Shown here in pieces: positions 36,256 to 48,012 of a DNA stretch of 64,000 nt (position 1 is its first letter; every line of letters starts with the position of its first letter). The notes beneath the pieces are model-generated. The model did not search any database. It had not been told where the DNA came from and saw only the letters and a list, made by a program, of their open reading frames with translations. This stretch comes from Cristatella mucedo (Eukaryota > Bryozoa > Phylactolaemata > Cristatellidae): assembly GCA_009760855.2 (NCBI GenBank), contig WPIO01000009.1, positions 1,209,001 through 1,273,000 of the forward strand, written 5' to 3'. A program made the position numbers and the translations under genes.

Positions 36256-36953
36256 ATATTAATGCACTTAATAAAGCGACCTCAGAGAACTAAATCTCTT
36301 TCTAGGTGCTTTAAATTTGCTGCAAAGGGAAACGTGTTTGAATGGTAAGTAATATCATGCTTGATAAGCAACATGAATGACATGGTTAGGGATGTTATGC
36401 ACAGGGTCTGCATGCAAATGTGATTAGTGGCTGCAAACTCAGTGTCTGCACGCATAAGCACATGAAGGACGAATCACAGGGACCTCAATCAGAAAATGAC
36501 GAATCACAGAGAGAACTAAATTCTGTCCTAAATAGGTGTGTCTTTAAGTTCTTTTTAAATGTTGTTAAGTCAGGGGATGTTCTGACGCAAGTCGGGAGGG
36601 AATTCCAGGCTTTGAGAGCATACGAACTAAATGCACGGTTTCCAAATGATTTGAGGTTTGTACGATGCATTGGCAAACTCTTGGATTCTGAAAAGCGGTG
36701 GTACGATGCTTGGCCTGGTGAGAGAGTAGATCTTAGAGATAGGCTGGAGCCAAAAAAAAAATTGACCTGAAAGTGAGAGGCACAACCTTAAAGTCGATCC
36801 CGTTCTTGACTGGTTGCCAGTGGAGGTCGGCGAGAAGTGGCTAGATGTGGCAACTGGGAAGTTCACGACAGACAAGCGTAGCTGCAGAGTTTTGCGCCAG
36901 CTGTAATCGCCTGATTGCACATGCAGGTAGGCCAGCAAGCAGTGAGTTACAGA
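36256..36953 (-). mobile_element. LINE-1 copy, 3' portion
   Basis: Minus-strand copy beginning at the inverted-repeat junction. It encodes FGNRAFSSYALKAWNSLPTC and part of the WLPV region with frame breaks. It is cut at 36953, where the next copy's tail starts. Confidence 0.85.
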
Positions 36954-38170
36954 ATAATAATAATAATAATAATAATGATAATGTGCTTGATACAGCGCCT
37001 TCAGTGAACTTAATCTCTCTCTAGGTGCTTTACATTTGCTGTAAAAGGAAATGCAATTGAATGGTAAGTAAAATTATGCTTGAAAAACAAGCAAAATGAA
37101 TAGTATGGTTAGGGGTGACATGCACGGGGTCAGCATGCAAATGTGGTTAGTGGCAGCATGCACAGTGTCAGCACGCATAAGCACATCAAGGACGAATCAC
37201 AGGGGCCCACTAAATGCTGTCATAAATAAGTGTGTTTTTAAGTTTCTTTTATATGTGGTCAGGTCAGGGGATGATCTGACGCAGGTCGGGAGGGAGTTCC
37301 AGGCTTTGGGAGCATACGAAATAAATGCACGGTCGCCAAAGGATTTAAGGTTAGTACGAAGTATTTGTAGACTGTTGGATTCCGAAAAGCTGGTGGTACG
37401 ATGCTTGGCCTGATATGGAAGTATATCTGAGAGATAGGCTGGAGCCATAGAATGCAGGGACCTAAAAGTGAGCGACAAAACTTGAAGTCAATCCGTTGCT
37501 TGACTGGTAGCCAGTGCAGGTCGGCGAGAAGTGGAGTAATGTAGCAACTGAGATGCTCACGACAGACAAGCCTAGCTGCAGAGTTTTGCACCAGCTGCAA
37601 TCGCCTGATCGCATATGCTGGTAGGCCAATAAGCAGTGAGTTGCAGAAGTCGAGAAAAGATTTCACGAATGCACGGACGAACTTGGACGTGGTATCCTTA
37701 TCTAAACAAGCCCGAGTTTTAGTAATATTATGAAGCTGAAAATAGGCAGATTTCACTTTAGAACCGATATGGTCGTCTAACGAGAGATCGCTTTGGAATA
37801 TGACACCTAGATTTTGAGCTGATTAAACAAGAGATATGCTGGCAGAGCCTATTTTGAGCGTCAGCCTTTCCAATCTCTGAATATCATTGGGTTTGCTCAT
37901 AACTAGTAAGTTAGTTTTATCGTTTAGTTTTTAGAAAATTTGATGCCATCTATGTGGATGTCATCCATGCAGCAAGTGAGTTTAGAGAATTTGAGGTGCT
38001 CAAAGGCAAGGAGGGATCAAAGCAAAGGTACAAATGAGTGTCATTCATATAGAAGTAAAAGCCTAGATTGTGCTCGGCAATCACATCAGCAAGAGGGATG
38101 GTATAAACCGTGAAAAGAACCGGACCTAGCACGGAGCCCTGAGGTACTCCATATTGCAGACGTACTTCAG
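36954..38170 (-). mobile_element. LINE-1 copy, 5'-truncated at motif B
   Basis: It starts (plus strand) with AATAATAATAATAATAATAAT and ends in the region coding for the palm (VLGPVLFTVYTIPLADV near 38130). The 165-codon frame 37259-37756 and its neighbour frame together cover the C-terminal region. It is inserted directly in or beside the previous copy's 5' end. Confidence 0.85.
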
Positions 38171-38179
38171 ATCATTAGA

Positions 38180-38675
38180 AGCTATAACTGGATGTCACAA
38201 ACACTTGGACGAACTTAGACGTGGTATGCTTAACTAAACAAGCACGAATTTAAGCAATTTTATGTTGCTGAAAGTAGGCAGACCTAACTGTGGAACAGAT
38301 GTGGTCGTCTAACGAGTGGTCACTTTGGAACATGACACCTAGATTTTGAGCTGATTTAACTGGAGATATGCTGGTGGAGCCAATTTTGAGCTGCAGCCTT
38401 TCCAATTTCTGAATCAAACTGGGTTAGCCCATAGCTAGTAAGTTAGTTTTATCATCGTTTAGTTTTAGAAAATTTGCTGCCGTCAATGTGTGGATGTCAT
38501 TAATACATGCAGCTAGTGAGTTGAGAGAATTTGAGGTGCTCGAAGGCTGGGAGGGATCAAAGCAAAGGTACAACGGAGTATATTACTCATAGTAGTGAAA
38601 ACATAAATTGTGCTCGGCAATCACATCAGTAAGATGGAGATTCTAAAATGTGAAAAGAACCGGAACAAGCACTTT
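38180..38675 (-). mobile_element. LINE-1 fragment lacking its 3' end
   Basis: Continues in the same orientation but starts again in the region downstream of the palm and runs into it (aggtacaac, gtgctcggcaatcacatca). It lacks a 3' tail, so it is joined to the previous copy by deletion or recombination. 38676-39060 is unassigned apart from a short tail. Confidence 0.75.
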
Positions 38676-39017
38676 CTACGTCTTCGGACCTTGCACTCTC
38701 TCAGTAGCACTTTCTATGACGATTAGCCTTTTAAGTAAGCAAAATACGGCAACGTGCCACGTTATAAGTCTGTTTACAAATTAACTGCAAACTTTATATT
38801 TAAGAGAAGTTTGGAATAAACTACTTGCCAGAATTAATAGGTACTGTGAGCCTCAGTTTCTGTATCCAGAAGATGAGCTAGAATTTGTGCAATAAATTCG
38901 AAAACATGGATATTTTGAGTGACCGTCTACTGTACGGGGCAAATAGCATATCCCCAGATCTCCATATTGATCTGCAAAGTTAGGACCACCACTAAGGGCC
39001 AGATAAAAGTAGTAATG

Positions 39018-39065
39018 CAAATATATCAGAGAACTAAACCTCTTTCTAGTCGATTTAAGTATGCT
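39018..39065 (-). mobile_element. LINE-1 3' tail remnant
   Basis: Short match to the inverse LINE-1 tail (cagagaactaaacctctttctag). The flank carries no (TAA)n. Confidence 0.5.
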
Positions 39066-39544
39066 CTATTGCGTTAGTAGAATAGCTCTACCAAGCCGGA
39101 GGCAAATTAACCAAAACAAATTAAAGCTAAATTAGGAATAATGAATTTAAAAAGAAAAGCTATACTACTTCAAATGGAAATAATTTTCATAACGCAGTAT
39201 TTTACAATTTTAAAAATTTAAAGCTATCAAGTGCTCATTCTTACTAAAGCTCTCAATATGTGCAAACTTGAAAAAAACTATGGAGCTTGAACTTTGCCTG
39301 CTTGACTTATACAATCAGCTTTACATAATAGAATAAAGTAAAGTGATCTCAGAATTGCGATTATTGGTTCTTACTCGAGGTACCGCGATGCCCGTTCATA
39401 GGTAACGGCACAGTTTTGAGCTCATGCAAATGACGCTATTTGAAATGCTGAATTATTCTTTAATAGATGGGTTCTTCTAAAATAATTCAGCAAACAATTG
39501 AACGAGGACATATTTTCCGAGATATGGAGTGCATGAAGGACTAC

Positions 39545-39715
39545 TGAGCCGTGATGGCACACTAGGTAAAGCGGTTGCTTTCGCGACCTCGGTCCCGAGG
39601 TCGTGGGTTCGATTCCTGCGGTGGGCGATTCTGTATCGCCACTGCAAGCGGTGGTGATAGCCATAAAGGCTCTTCTGTCGCTATACAAAAGAGGCTGTTT
39701 AATCAGCTAGGATTT
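39545..39715 (+). mobile_element. SINE-B copy, best preserved
   Basis: The head is tRNA-like: gccgtgatggcac, then box B GGTTCGATTCC at 39606-39616 with flanking stem gtggg...cctgc. The body, ctgcaagcggtggtgatagcc then ataaaggctcttctgtc, is shared with 5009-5150. It lacks the LINE-1-like tail of SINE-A. It is a retroposon and not a working tRNA gene. Confidence 0.75.
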
Positions 39716-39763
39716 ATTTTATTATTTACTAGCAGATACGCATTGTGCGCAGGCGTTGGATTG

Positions 39764-39993
39764 TTTTGACATAAACCGTGACTTCTTGGAAAGCAGATGC
39801 GACCTGATTTAGTTCAGCAAATACCTCCATTCGGTGCCACACGTGCATACAATAAAGCAATAAAAAAATTGAACAGCAAAAAAATGGTTCGACATAAACT
39901 GTGACTTCTTGGAAAGTAGATGCGACTATCCGGAAAATTCAGTCCGGCAAATAGCTCCATTCGGTGCCACATGTGCACACAATAAATCAATTA
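39764..39993. repeat. Tandem duplication of about 105 bases within CRP-3
   Basis: Two units, 39764-39864 and 39886-39993, share gacataaac, gtgacttcttggaaag, cagatgcgac/tagatgcgac and ctccattcggtgccaca. They are separated by an A-rich spacer. Each unit corresponds to the exon region coding for the peptide's signal-mature junction. Confidence 0.85.
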
Positions 39994-40510
39994 TGGTAGT
40001 TTAGATCTCCACACTGATTTTCACATGCTTGAATAGTTGCACCAGGTTTCTGAAACGACTTGCCCAGGAGCAGACAGGCAAGATAATTGGGACAGAAAAA
40101 ATCACCTGTAAAGAGGCATTCGTAAAAGAAAAATTGCAAACAAAACAAGCGACACTTAAATATGCGTTGAGACGCACAAGTGGATCTATTGGCATTGTAA
40201 AGAATGGCCATGACATACAATTGCGTTTAAAATTTAGCTTGCATGCCAAGTAGGCATGACTGACTCTTTGCTAAATACAACATCTCATAGAGTGCGAGAA
40301 TTATTCTCCGGATTGATATCAATATTTCGCACGAATTGTTATGTGGTGAGTTTCCCAATGAAGATGAAAAAGCAAGGTCGGAAAGCTAATTTCTCGTCCC
40401 ACACACAGAAGAATAAGACGTATTCCTGGATACTTGTACGGTAACAACTTACATTAAAAGCTGTTAGTCACTACAAACAAGCAGGCTTCATTTCTGGCAC
40501 CAATGAAAAA

Positions 40511-40572
40511 CGCTTTGAAAGAGATTACGTTCTCTGAGGGTGCTTTATCAAGTGTATCAATATTAATAATTT
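40511..40572 (+). mobile_element. LINE-1 3' tail fragment
   Basis: gaaagagattacgttctctgaggg followed by tgctttatcaagtg and a short AATATTAATAAT tail. It directly abuts LINE-2 sequence of opposite orientation. 40000-40510 shows nothing certain. Confidence 0.75.
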
Positions 40573-40574
40573 AA

Positions 40575-40790
40575 TGAGAAAGTGAGAATCGTAGCATTTG
40601 AGTCAGGAGGGCAGTTGAGGTAGCGATTAGCTTGTCCATAGCATCTCAGAACGACTAGACAGTATGTGACATACCTATCGCCAATTGGCACCGTTCCATG
40701 AGAATTATTGGAGTTCCATAGTATAGGACCTACAGAGAAAACGCCTTCATCGCTAAAGTATGTTGTTACTGACCCATAACTAAAATAATA
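40575..40790 (-). mobile_element. LINE-2 3' coding fragment
   Basis: Minus-strand frame with YFSDEGVFSVGPILWNS, a form of the common LINE C-terminal motif 'FSxxGPxLWNS'. It aligns with 61000-61140 and 41250-41400. Truncated and fused to a LINE-1 tail. Confidence 0.6.
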
Positions 40791-41098
40791 AGTCATTCAA
40801 AGATGTATGTGGCTCGAGCCTCAAAATTAATGCATCAATACACGTTTCCGAAACATTTTCTGGTCAAATTAGCTCTTCTAGCCCTTTAAAAACGAAGAAC
40901 TACGAGCACTAAGCCAAGGTATTTGATCAGCCATGAATACAGTCGGTAATTTACTTCTGTTTCACCAGCTAGTGTAAAGCTTGTAATTTAGTTGTGGCTG
41001 ATTAACATTTAGATGCACATAGAGAGCACAGAAGCTCGTTTGAGGTCGCACCATTCTATGTAGAACTGTATAGAAAGCTTAATGGTATTTTAAATTTT

Positions 41099-41640
41099 GT
41101 TTAATGTATGTCCTTCTGTAACTCCACAAAGCAGCAAAGACTATGTGGGTGTTCCGCCGGAGTGTTTTGCATTGCCCACTCACAGCATAAACGGCTTTTG
41201 GTACTTATTCGATAATCATAATTCATCTCACGCAACAAATACAAAGTGTGAAGCAAAATAAAGTCGGGAGAGCAGTTAAAGATTGAGTAACATGGTAGCA
41301 GCATCTCAGAACGGCTGGAAAGCATGTGCTGTAGATGGCAGCTGAAGATTAGTTGTCGGTGCATAAGAATTGTGGAAGTGAATTCTACAGTCTAGGACCT
41401 GCCGAGCAAAAGCTTCTGTCGACAACGGTCTTTAAGTGGAGGAGTTGAATAGCTAGTTCATTTTACATACAGGACTTGAGGGCAAGAGCATATTGAAACT
41501 GGAGCGGCAGTTTAACTCAATATGGAGTAACAAATCCGTGGCGGGCCTTTTAGGTCATCATAAAAACTCGGCTATGCATCCGTCGATCGACCGGTACCCA
41601 TCCTTGCTCTTTTAGCAAAAGAGACACGTTGTAAAACCTT
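41099..41640 (-). mobile_element. LINE-2 3' end copy
   Basis: It ends (minus strand) with ...gttacagaaggacatacatt, matching the family end, and contains the 3' UTR and the C-terminal codons FCSAGPRL, then a stop, then NSLPQFL. It aligns with 60826-61240 throughout. Inactive. Confidence 0.65.
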
Positions 41641-43274
41641 AAAAATAAAAGATGTGCACTATACAAAAGCTTGTTTTAAGAGGTTTTGACTGCTGCAGCT
41701 CTCTAGCATAACATCAGGCGGCTAAATATTGCATGTCGAAGTGCAGAAGGACCCCAATAGTGTTATTTAGGTAGGAATTCCGAAAATTTAAGTAAATATA
41801 CTCTAAGCAATCGTAGATCAACTGCAAAACAAATAGAGAGTTCATGCGATCTTACTGGAAGTTAAAATACGCGCTTTGAGTAAGCTATTAGATCTTTATT
41901 GTACTGCTTAGCTTTAAAATCAACTTCTGAAGTATACTGGTCCAAATCAGAGCTCAAAGAAGGTTTCTAAAGCTATATCGACCGTGTTTATTACTGTAAG
42001 TACCAATTAATTCTCAGCCATCTGTGGAAACTTACTTTGTGTAGCCCAGTTTGTAACTCCCGTAAGTCCTAAATTATCGAGAAGTGTCATAATCTAAATT
42101 TGAAAAACCGTAAATCATTGTGGATATACCCAAAGTTGTGAGCGAATGGGAATTTGGTCCTGTAATTTTACATTAGTTATGCATGCGTACTGACTGATGA
42201 CATGCGTAACCACAATTTTGGCTTTAATTGCTAAACGTTCCTAACGATTCTCCGACCCTTATACACATTGTGCAGAGCAAGAGTAACCTGACGAACTTTT
42301 GGCCTGGGTTTTCGAAATGAACTTCTGGATTGCACCTAAACATATACATATTGACGAAGTTAAAATCGACTATACAGTTGCGGAAAAGTCTCACAAAACC
42401 ATCCAGTTGCATCACCTCACATTTGACGTAAGTTGTTCTGGCATCACTCAACTGGCTGTTAAAGGGCTGCATGCTCAATTAGTCGGATTTAGGCTAAGAA
42501 TAAATATTTAAGGTCGATGAATTATAATTGATCTGAATCAATAAGTGAGAGTCTTTACCCGAGATCAAATAAAAGTCGAATCCGGAAATAAGCAGCGAGT
42601 TTCATTCGCGGCCATGGCCTTAACATTTGAGCTGGTTTGAGCATTAGGCCACCAATCCGTTTGGGTATGTCACAGCGGCTTTTGAATGCCAGTAAACATC
42701 CGACGATTTCAAATAGACTTATCTAAATTATAGATATGACCTAATTTTTCTAACGTATGAGCGATAGTCATTGCTGCCGTGCTAATGCTACTGTTAGCAT
42801 ATCCGTGCATTGGAGTTGACCCTATAAACCTCAAGCCGTGCTATACTGGTAAGGCGTTACCAGTATTCGTTATTAATTAGCTGAGACCATTACGACTACG
42901 AGAGCTGTGTTTGTGACCTCGTGCTGCCGGGACGTGGAATCTGCACACCGTGTTTATTAGAATTTGCCGTAACTATGGGCAAGCTATTTATGCAAGACTT
43001 GCTATGCGATGAGCAATTAGACTATACTGACAGGTGGGCCAACTTTTAGAAAGAAATTTGCAAAATGAGTACCCTCTGAGATAAGGACGTCTAGATTGTT
43101 GTTTTTTCTTAATTTTGAATTTCCAGGATAAGCCCGTTAGAGTAAAAATGATTTAATTGAAGTGCACCCAATGCTAATTAGTCAAAGTAAAGTCTTAAAT
43201 TTCCGGGATTCAGCGTGAACCTTACTTGCTTATATGAAGCATCTAAATGATTCTTGGATCCTCTGTAAACTTTG
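41641..43274. other. No gene recognised
   Basis: Short frames only, including two overlapping opposite-strand frames at 42224-42511 that have no supporting feature. Not clearly paralogous to other parts of the window. Confidence 0.35.
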
Positions 43275-44725
43275 ATCTTTCTCTTCTCACGATCCTGCTT
43301 CTACAATTCCTTGATCTGCTTGTGAGACGCATAAATATCATAAATACGTCATTTTCTCCAGATCGTGTCCAAGCACCTTTACAAATGTTATTTTCAGACA
43401 ACTACACAATAAATCAACACAAGGCCAAGAGAACTAAAGCAACGTCCAACCAATCTCGCATCTACTGTTTCAATTGAAAGACACAGGAACGAGTCGTGGC
43501 AGATCTGCTGAACTCATGTATCAAAACGTCAAGCCTTGCTAGTAAGTTCCATTCCAGTTTCAGAGGTCATCACTTCTCACAGAGTCAGCATTGCTTCGGG
43601 TGTATAATGACGTACTTGTTAGTGCAGACTTAGGTAGAGTACTTGTCCTGGTTTTACTCGATATTTCTTTAGTTTTTGAAACTATTGATCCCCAAGTCCT
43701 TTTTGAGCACTTCTCAGCTTACCTGGGCATCACTTGCATTGCATTGAAATGGTTCAGGTCTTATCTCAGTGGGACGCTCCAGAGTGTCGATGTGAATGGA
43801 AGAAGATCATCGGAGGAACCTCGGAAACATGTGGTACCTCAGGACTCTGTCCTTGGACCCGTTCTTCATACGGTTTATAGTCTCCCTCTCGCCAGTGTGA
43901 TTGTTAGGCGCAATTCGGGCTTTCACCTGAATGCAGTTGACACAAAGTTGTACGTTTCATTTGATCCCTCAAAGCCCTCAAGCTCACAAATTCTCACAAC
44001 TCCATTACTGTATGTATTGATAAAAGTCTCACATTGATAGAGCCGAACCTTCTGAAATGTAATGATGATACGACCAACTTAGTAGTTACAGCCAAGCCAA
44101 GCGTGATTGACAAATTAGATATTTTATAGCTCAAAATTGGCTCCTCCAGCAAGTCTCCAATTTAATCCGCTCGAAATCGAGGCGCTATCTTCCAAAGTGA
44201 CCATTTGTTAGACGACCAAATCAGCTTCACAGTCAAGTCTACCTACTTTAGAAACATAACAATGCTGAAATTTGGGTTTGTTTATATTGTGATAGCACAT
44301 ATAAATTGGTCCATGTATTTGTGTAATCCCGTCTCGACTTCTGTACCTCGTTGCTTCCTGGTCTACTGGCATTTGCACTCACGCTCTAACAGCTAGTGCA
44401 AAAGTTTGCACTAAGGCTTGTCTTTTGTGAGTGTCGCTCTCGCTATATCACACCACTTCTCGCTTACCTGAAATCGCTTCCAGTCAAGCAACGCATCGAC
44501 TTCAAGGTTCTGTCACTCACTTTTAGGTCCCTTCATTCTCTTGCTCCATCCTACCTATCAAATCTACTGCCTCATCAGGTTAAGCATAGTACCGCCCGCT
44601 TTTCAGAAACTAACAATTTACCCATACCTTGTACAAATCTCAATATCTGCGGTGGCCGTGCATCTAGTCCTTAGGCTCCCAAAGCCTGAAAATAACTCCT
44701 AACTTGCGTAACGATATCTGACTTT
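43275..44725 (+). mobile_element. LINE-1 copy, reverse transcriptase part, old
   Basis: It aligns with the family from before the fingers (ctgcttgtgagacgcataa) to FSETNNLPIPCTNL near 44620. The first palm part is open over 148 codons (43591-44037; LLDISLVFETID for LLDLSAAFDTID). The catalytic FYADD is changed to LNAVDT, so the enzyme is dead. No 3' UTR or tail is present. Confidence 0.85.
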
Positions 44726-45403
44726 TCCACATCTGCAGTTGTATCGCCTGTTAGAAAAACCAGCATAGCATTTGCTAAATCGTTCGATGAATATAAGTAC
44801 CTTTTCTGTTTTAATAGGCCACCTAATAATTTCTGGTTAGTGTGACAGTCTTTAGAAGCACCGAAATCATATATTGAGCACATTGATAGTCAACGAGCTT
44901 TAGCAAATTGGAACCTTTTATGCATGACATCCTGAAAACAAGCATAGATATATTTTAATGGTTATACTAATTTTTTTCGCTTTTTAACAGCATCTTTTCA
45001 AAATTGCAATCTCTCTTACCGTGACTCAAAACACAATGCTAGATAATAAGCGTCCAAGGGTTAGCTGAATCCCAAGTGGTATTCTCGAGCTTCGTCCAGC
45101 GTGCTAAAGTGAACACACAGGTACTTGGGGCAAAAGGTTAGTACGAATTTTCGTAAGAGGCTAGTAGGTCTAATAATTTTAGCTGATTAATGCAGAATTA
45201 CCAAAACTAGCAAGCTTGAATAAGAAAGTCTAGCTTACCAAAGGGAAAGGAAAGCTTACCTCAACAGATGCTTGAGAAATAAGGAACTTTTAGAATCTAT
45301 ATACATTTAACGGCTACAAGTTTATCGTTCGCATTAACCATAGCGAGCAGTGAATTCCTACATTTGTCCCAACTGGAGTACAAGGATCGCTGAACAAAAG
45401 ACT

Positions 45404-45710
45404 TCAATTCATTGCCAGCGACAGAGAGATAATGTGCAACTGAGGAGTAGATTTTGTGTGAACACAATCAAATAGCAATATCAGCTGGCTAGGCTGGTAC
45501 AAGTGAGTGGAGCGACGGCTAAGCAACGCTGAGGATTTAGAAATCAGTTCGATACTTGGTTTGCAGTGACATAAACTCAAGCAAGTGAGGTGATGCACAG
45601 CCTATGCAGCTGAAAAATCAGCCGAAGTGCTGCTGAGCTTAGCACCAGTTAGAAATAATAAAGCGAACTACCAATAAGCAATAACAATTTACTAGCCATG
45701 CTACGACACA
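45404..45710 (-). mobile_element. LINE-2 fragment (shared by blocks A and B)
   Basis: It aligns with 61745-61970. Minus-strand coding traces correspond to the WLPV region of the reverse transcriptase (here disrupted: CKPSIELISKSSAL). Block B has about 950 bases more LINE-2 and insert sequence, so A has lost them or B gained some. Confidence 0.55.
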
Positions 45711-45912
45711 TTTTCATGGTTCAGTGATTGCTTGACGTTTCATATTCTCAATGGCCCAGGCATCTCAAGAGATCTTAACTTTAATTGAGAAAATTTGATA
45801 CTGGTTTGACATTCATGTAGTCCTATCCGTATTTACTGCTTCAATATGTTAACATATAGTAAAAGAGCATAGTCAAACATTTTTCTTACTGTTCTATCTT
45901 GAGCAAAAAAGT

Positions 45913-46345
45913 GTAATAATAATAAAACAGCTGATGAAGTGCCCTTGGAAAACTCAATCGCTTTGTAGACACTTAATATTTGCTGCTAAGGAAGAACGAT
46001 CGTACGGTTAGTGGTAGCATGCTACATAAACAACAAGAATAACATGGTTACGGTCACATGCACAGGATCAGCATGCAAATGTGGTTAGTGGTCACATGCA
46101 ACAGTGTAAGCACGCATAGGCACGTCAAAGAGCGAATCACAGAGACCCACAAAAATCTGTCGTAAATAAATAATGTTATATTTACTTTTTAAACCTGGAA
46201 AGTCAGCATATGTCATGACGCAGGTTGGGAGTGAGTTACAGACTTTGGGATCAAACAAAATAAAGGCATGATCTCCGAAGGATTTGAGATCTGTGCAAGG
46301 TAGATTTAAACACATAGACCACGAAAAGCGGTTGGAACGATAAGC
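45913..46345 (-). mobile_element. LINE-1 copy, 3' portion, unique to block A
   Basis: AATAATAATAAA tract and inverse 3' end, then minus-strand frame with FGDHAFILFDPKVCNSLPTC. It is 5'-truncated near 46345 and absent from block B. Confidence 0.8.
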
Positions 46346-46633
46346 CTGGTGGGGAGAAAAATTGTTAGGTAAAACACTTAGAAACAATCTGCAGCTTCTG
46401 CAAAAGTTTTTTATTGACCTTCTTGATAATTTGACGCTACAAAAGGTAATAGACCAGAGTTTAAATACAAAGGAGGCTGTGCGAATTATCTGGCATCATG
46501 TTGCTATGGAAGGACGAAGATAAGTAATTCCGGTAACAATGCCAACAGTGGCACTGGTAATTAAATTGTAATATTGGAGTGCATTGGTAGTGATGTGCGT
46601 AACAACAACATGTGAATCAGTAAATACCCTGGT

Positions 46634-46716
46634 ATTAATAATAATAATATTATTAATGCACTTGATAAAGTGCGCTCAGATAAGTCAATCTCTTTCTAGG
46701 CACTTTACATTTGCTG
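46634..46716 (-). mobile_element. LINE-1 3' tail, with empty site in block B
   Basis: TTAATAATAATAATATTATT followed by the inverse LINE-1 3' end and cut at tttgctg. The flanks ccctggtatt and gaattaggatc match ccaggtatt and cggatcaaag at about 62518-62532 in block B, which lacks the insert. Confidence 0.8.
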
Positions 46717-47221
46717 GAATTAGGATCTAATCTAAAAGCTGAAGTGAAGTAAGGGTTAGGTGCACTTGCATCCTACTTCCTACCCAGTAACTCTATTCTA
46801 GCACATAGTAAATGTGTGTATAGACTAAATTCCTGCTGCCTTTTGTAGAACCTATTCTCACACCTTGCAGATTGAATACATGTTCATCAGGGTTAATTAT
46901 ACCTGTGGATGTGGCACTAAAGCGCTTGATCGAGCTCAAAGCTGCGAATTCACATCCCTGTCAAACTCCTGAAAGTATTGACAGTAAATTACACAAAAAG
47001 TATATGAATAAGCAAAAAAAGGATCCGGAATGAATCGCAATAGAAGCATTTCGATGGAAACTGGATAAATGTCCAGGATATGTAAGCTGCAGTAATAGGC
47101 TTGTTCAAGCACATTTTAATTATAGTGCCTGTATTGCTTTCAAATCTGTACCCGTACTTTAATCTCTCCGAGTATTCCAGCATACCCATCATTCTTTTAA
47201 ATAGACTAAATAAAGTTAAAT

Positions 47222-47335
47222 TCACTTGCATTGAGCCCTGAAAAGACTTTGTCTCTATTCAGGTGCTTCACACCTACGGCAAAGCTCAAGCCCACGACTT
47301 CGGTAATCAAGAGCGTTCACAATGACCTCGGTCAT
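47222..47335 (-). mobile_element. SINE-A copy shared by blocks A and B
   Basis: On the minus strand it reads a tRNA-like head with gggcttgagct (box B), then gtgtgaagcacctgaatagaga and tcttttcagggctc. The same copy occurs at 63007-63135, so it was inserted before the duplication. Confidence 0.65.
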
Positions 47336-47589
47336 CGGTGGCAAACAATAAATGACCCTGACCATCAAAGTAAAACATCCAAAAATATTTTCAAAATACT
47401 GCTCTTGGCTGCCTTGCAGCATGTATTGCCAACTTTGGACTCAAAAGGCGGCACTGCTTTTGTTTAAATAAGATACAATCGAACTCACTAGCTTAAAAAC
47501 CTACTCGGATTCGAGAATAATGGAACCTCACACACAGTATCGGTTCGCAAGCCTAGTTTCTCTAAGACCGATCTGAAAGAAACCTATAA

Positions 47590-47690
47590 ATAAAGTTCTG
47601 AAGCAACCTTTTGCTAACAAACCAAATTGGCAATGTATTACAAAAATGACTTTTAGCTATTAAATATTCCAATGGTCGTACCTGCTTAGG
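47590..47690 (+). mobile_element. Ancient LINE-1 fragment
   Basis: About 100 bases that align, through its paralog at 63485-63585, with the LINE-1 segment just after motif D (ttccaaagcgac...ttgctaaac). Shared by blocks A and B, so older than the duplication. Confidence 0.4.
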
Positions 47691-47918
47691 TGTGAAGTCC
47701 ACATCAAACTAAGTAAATGCATTTGTAGCTCCACTTCTTGAATTGAACATCTAAATACTCATAGATATGTCTTACGATCTAATTAACGAGATCGGTAGAG
47801 TTGGAAAACTCTGCAGCTGCTACTGTCAGTCGTATCGGGTGCTATTCCCTCATCAAGTTACCTCATAAACTTCTGATGGCTCCTTAATAGGCAGCTTTTA
47901 GCATTTCGGGTTTAGAAT

Positions 47919-48012
47919 GGTAATGATAAAACACTTGGTAAAGGGTCCTCAGAGAACTCAACCTCGTTCTATTCGCTTTACATATGCTGCACAGGAAGCA
48001 TGATTGGGTTAA
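47919..48012 (-). mobile_element. LINE-1 3' tail, unique to block A
   Basis: AATGGTAATGATAAAACACTT, then cctcagagaactcaacctcg and catatgctgcacagg, the inverse LINE-1 3' end. It is missing at the matching place (about 63812) in block B. Confidence 0.7.

Larger units (their letters stand above)
39070..39993 (-). pseudogene. CRP-3, gutted cysteine-rich peptide gene
   Basis: The 3' UTR region (39070-39480) aligns with that of CRP-1: taaagctatcaagtgctc, gcttgacttat, then tctttaata. Between it and the coding part a SINE-B copy is inserted (39545-39715). The part coding for the end of the signal peptide and the start of the mature peptide (read HVAPNGAIC or RVAPNGGIC) is present twice, at 39764-39864 and 39886-39993. 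Both have stops, and the start codon region is lost. It is clearly non-functional, but its position about 17.8 kb from CRP-2 matches the 17.9 kb spacing of CRP-1 and CRP-2. It shows that a third unit existed. Confidence 0.65.

Noticed and set aside
39560-39625. Possible tRNA gene
   Set aside because: The box B and T-arm look good, but the sequence continues into a SINE body shared with 5009-5150, and the anticodon arm is not convincing.
40001-40253. Three overlapping frames on both strands
   Set aside because: They lie partly over the CRP-3 remnant and have no domain, signal peptide or paralog that supports coding.
42224-42511. Opposite-strand frames of 70-84 codons
   Set aside because: Mutually exclusive frames in AT-rich DNA, without splice context or homology that I can see.
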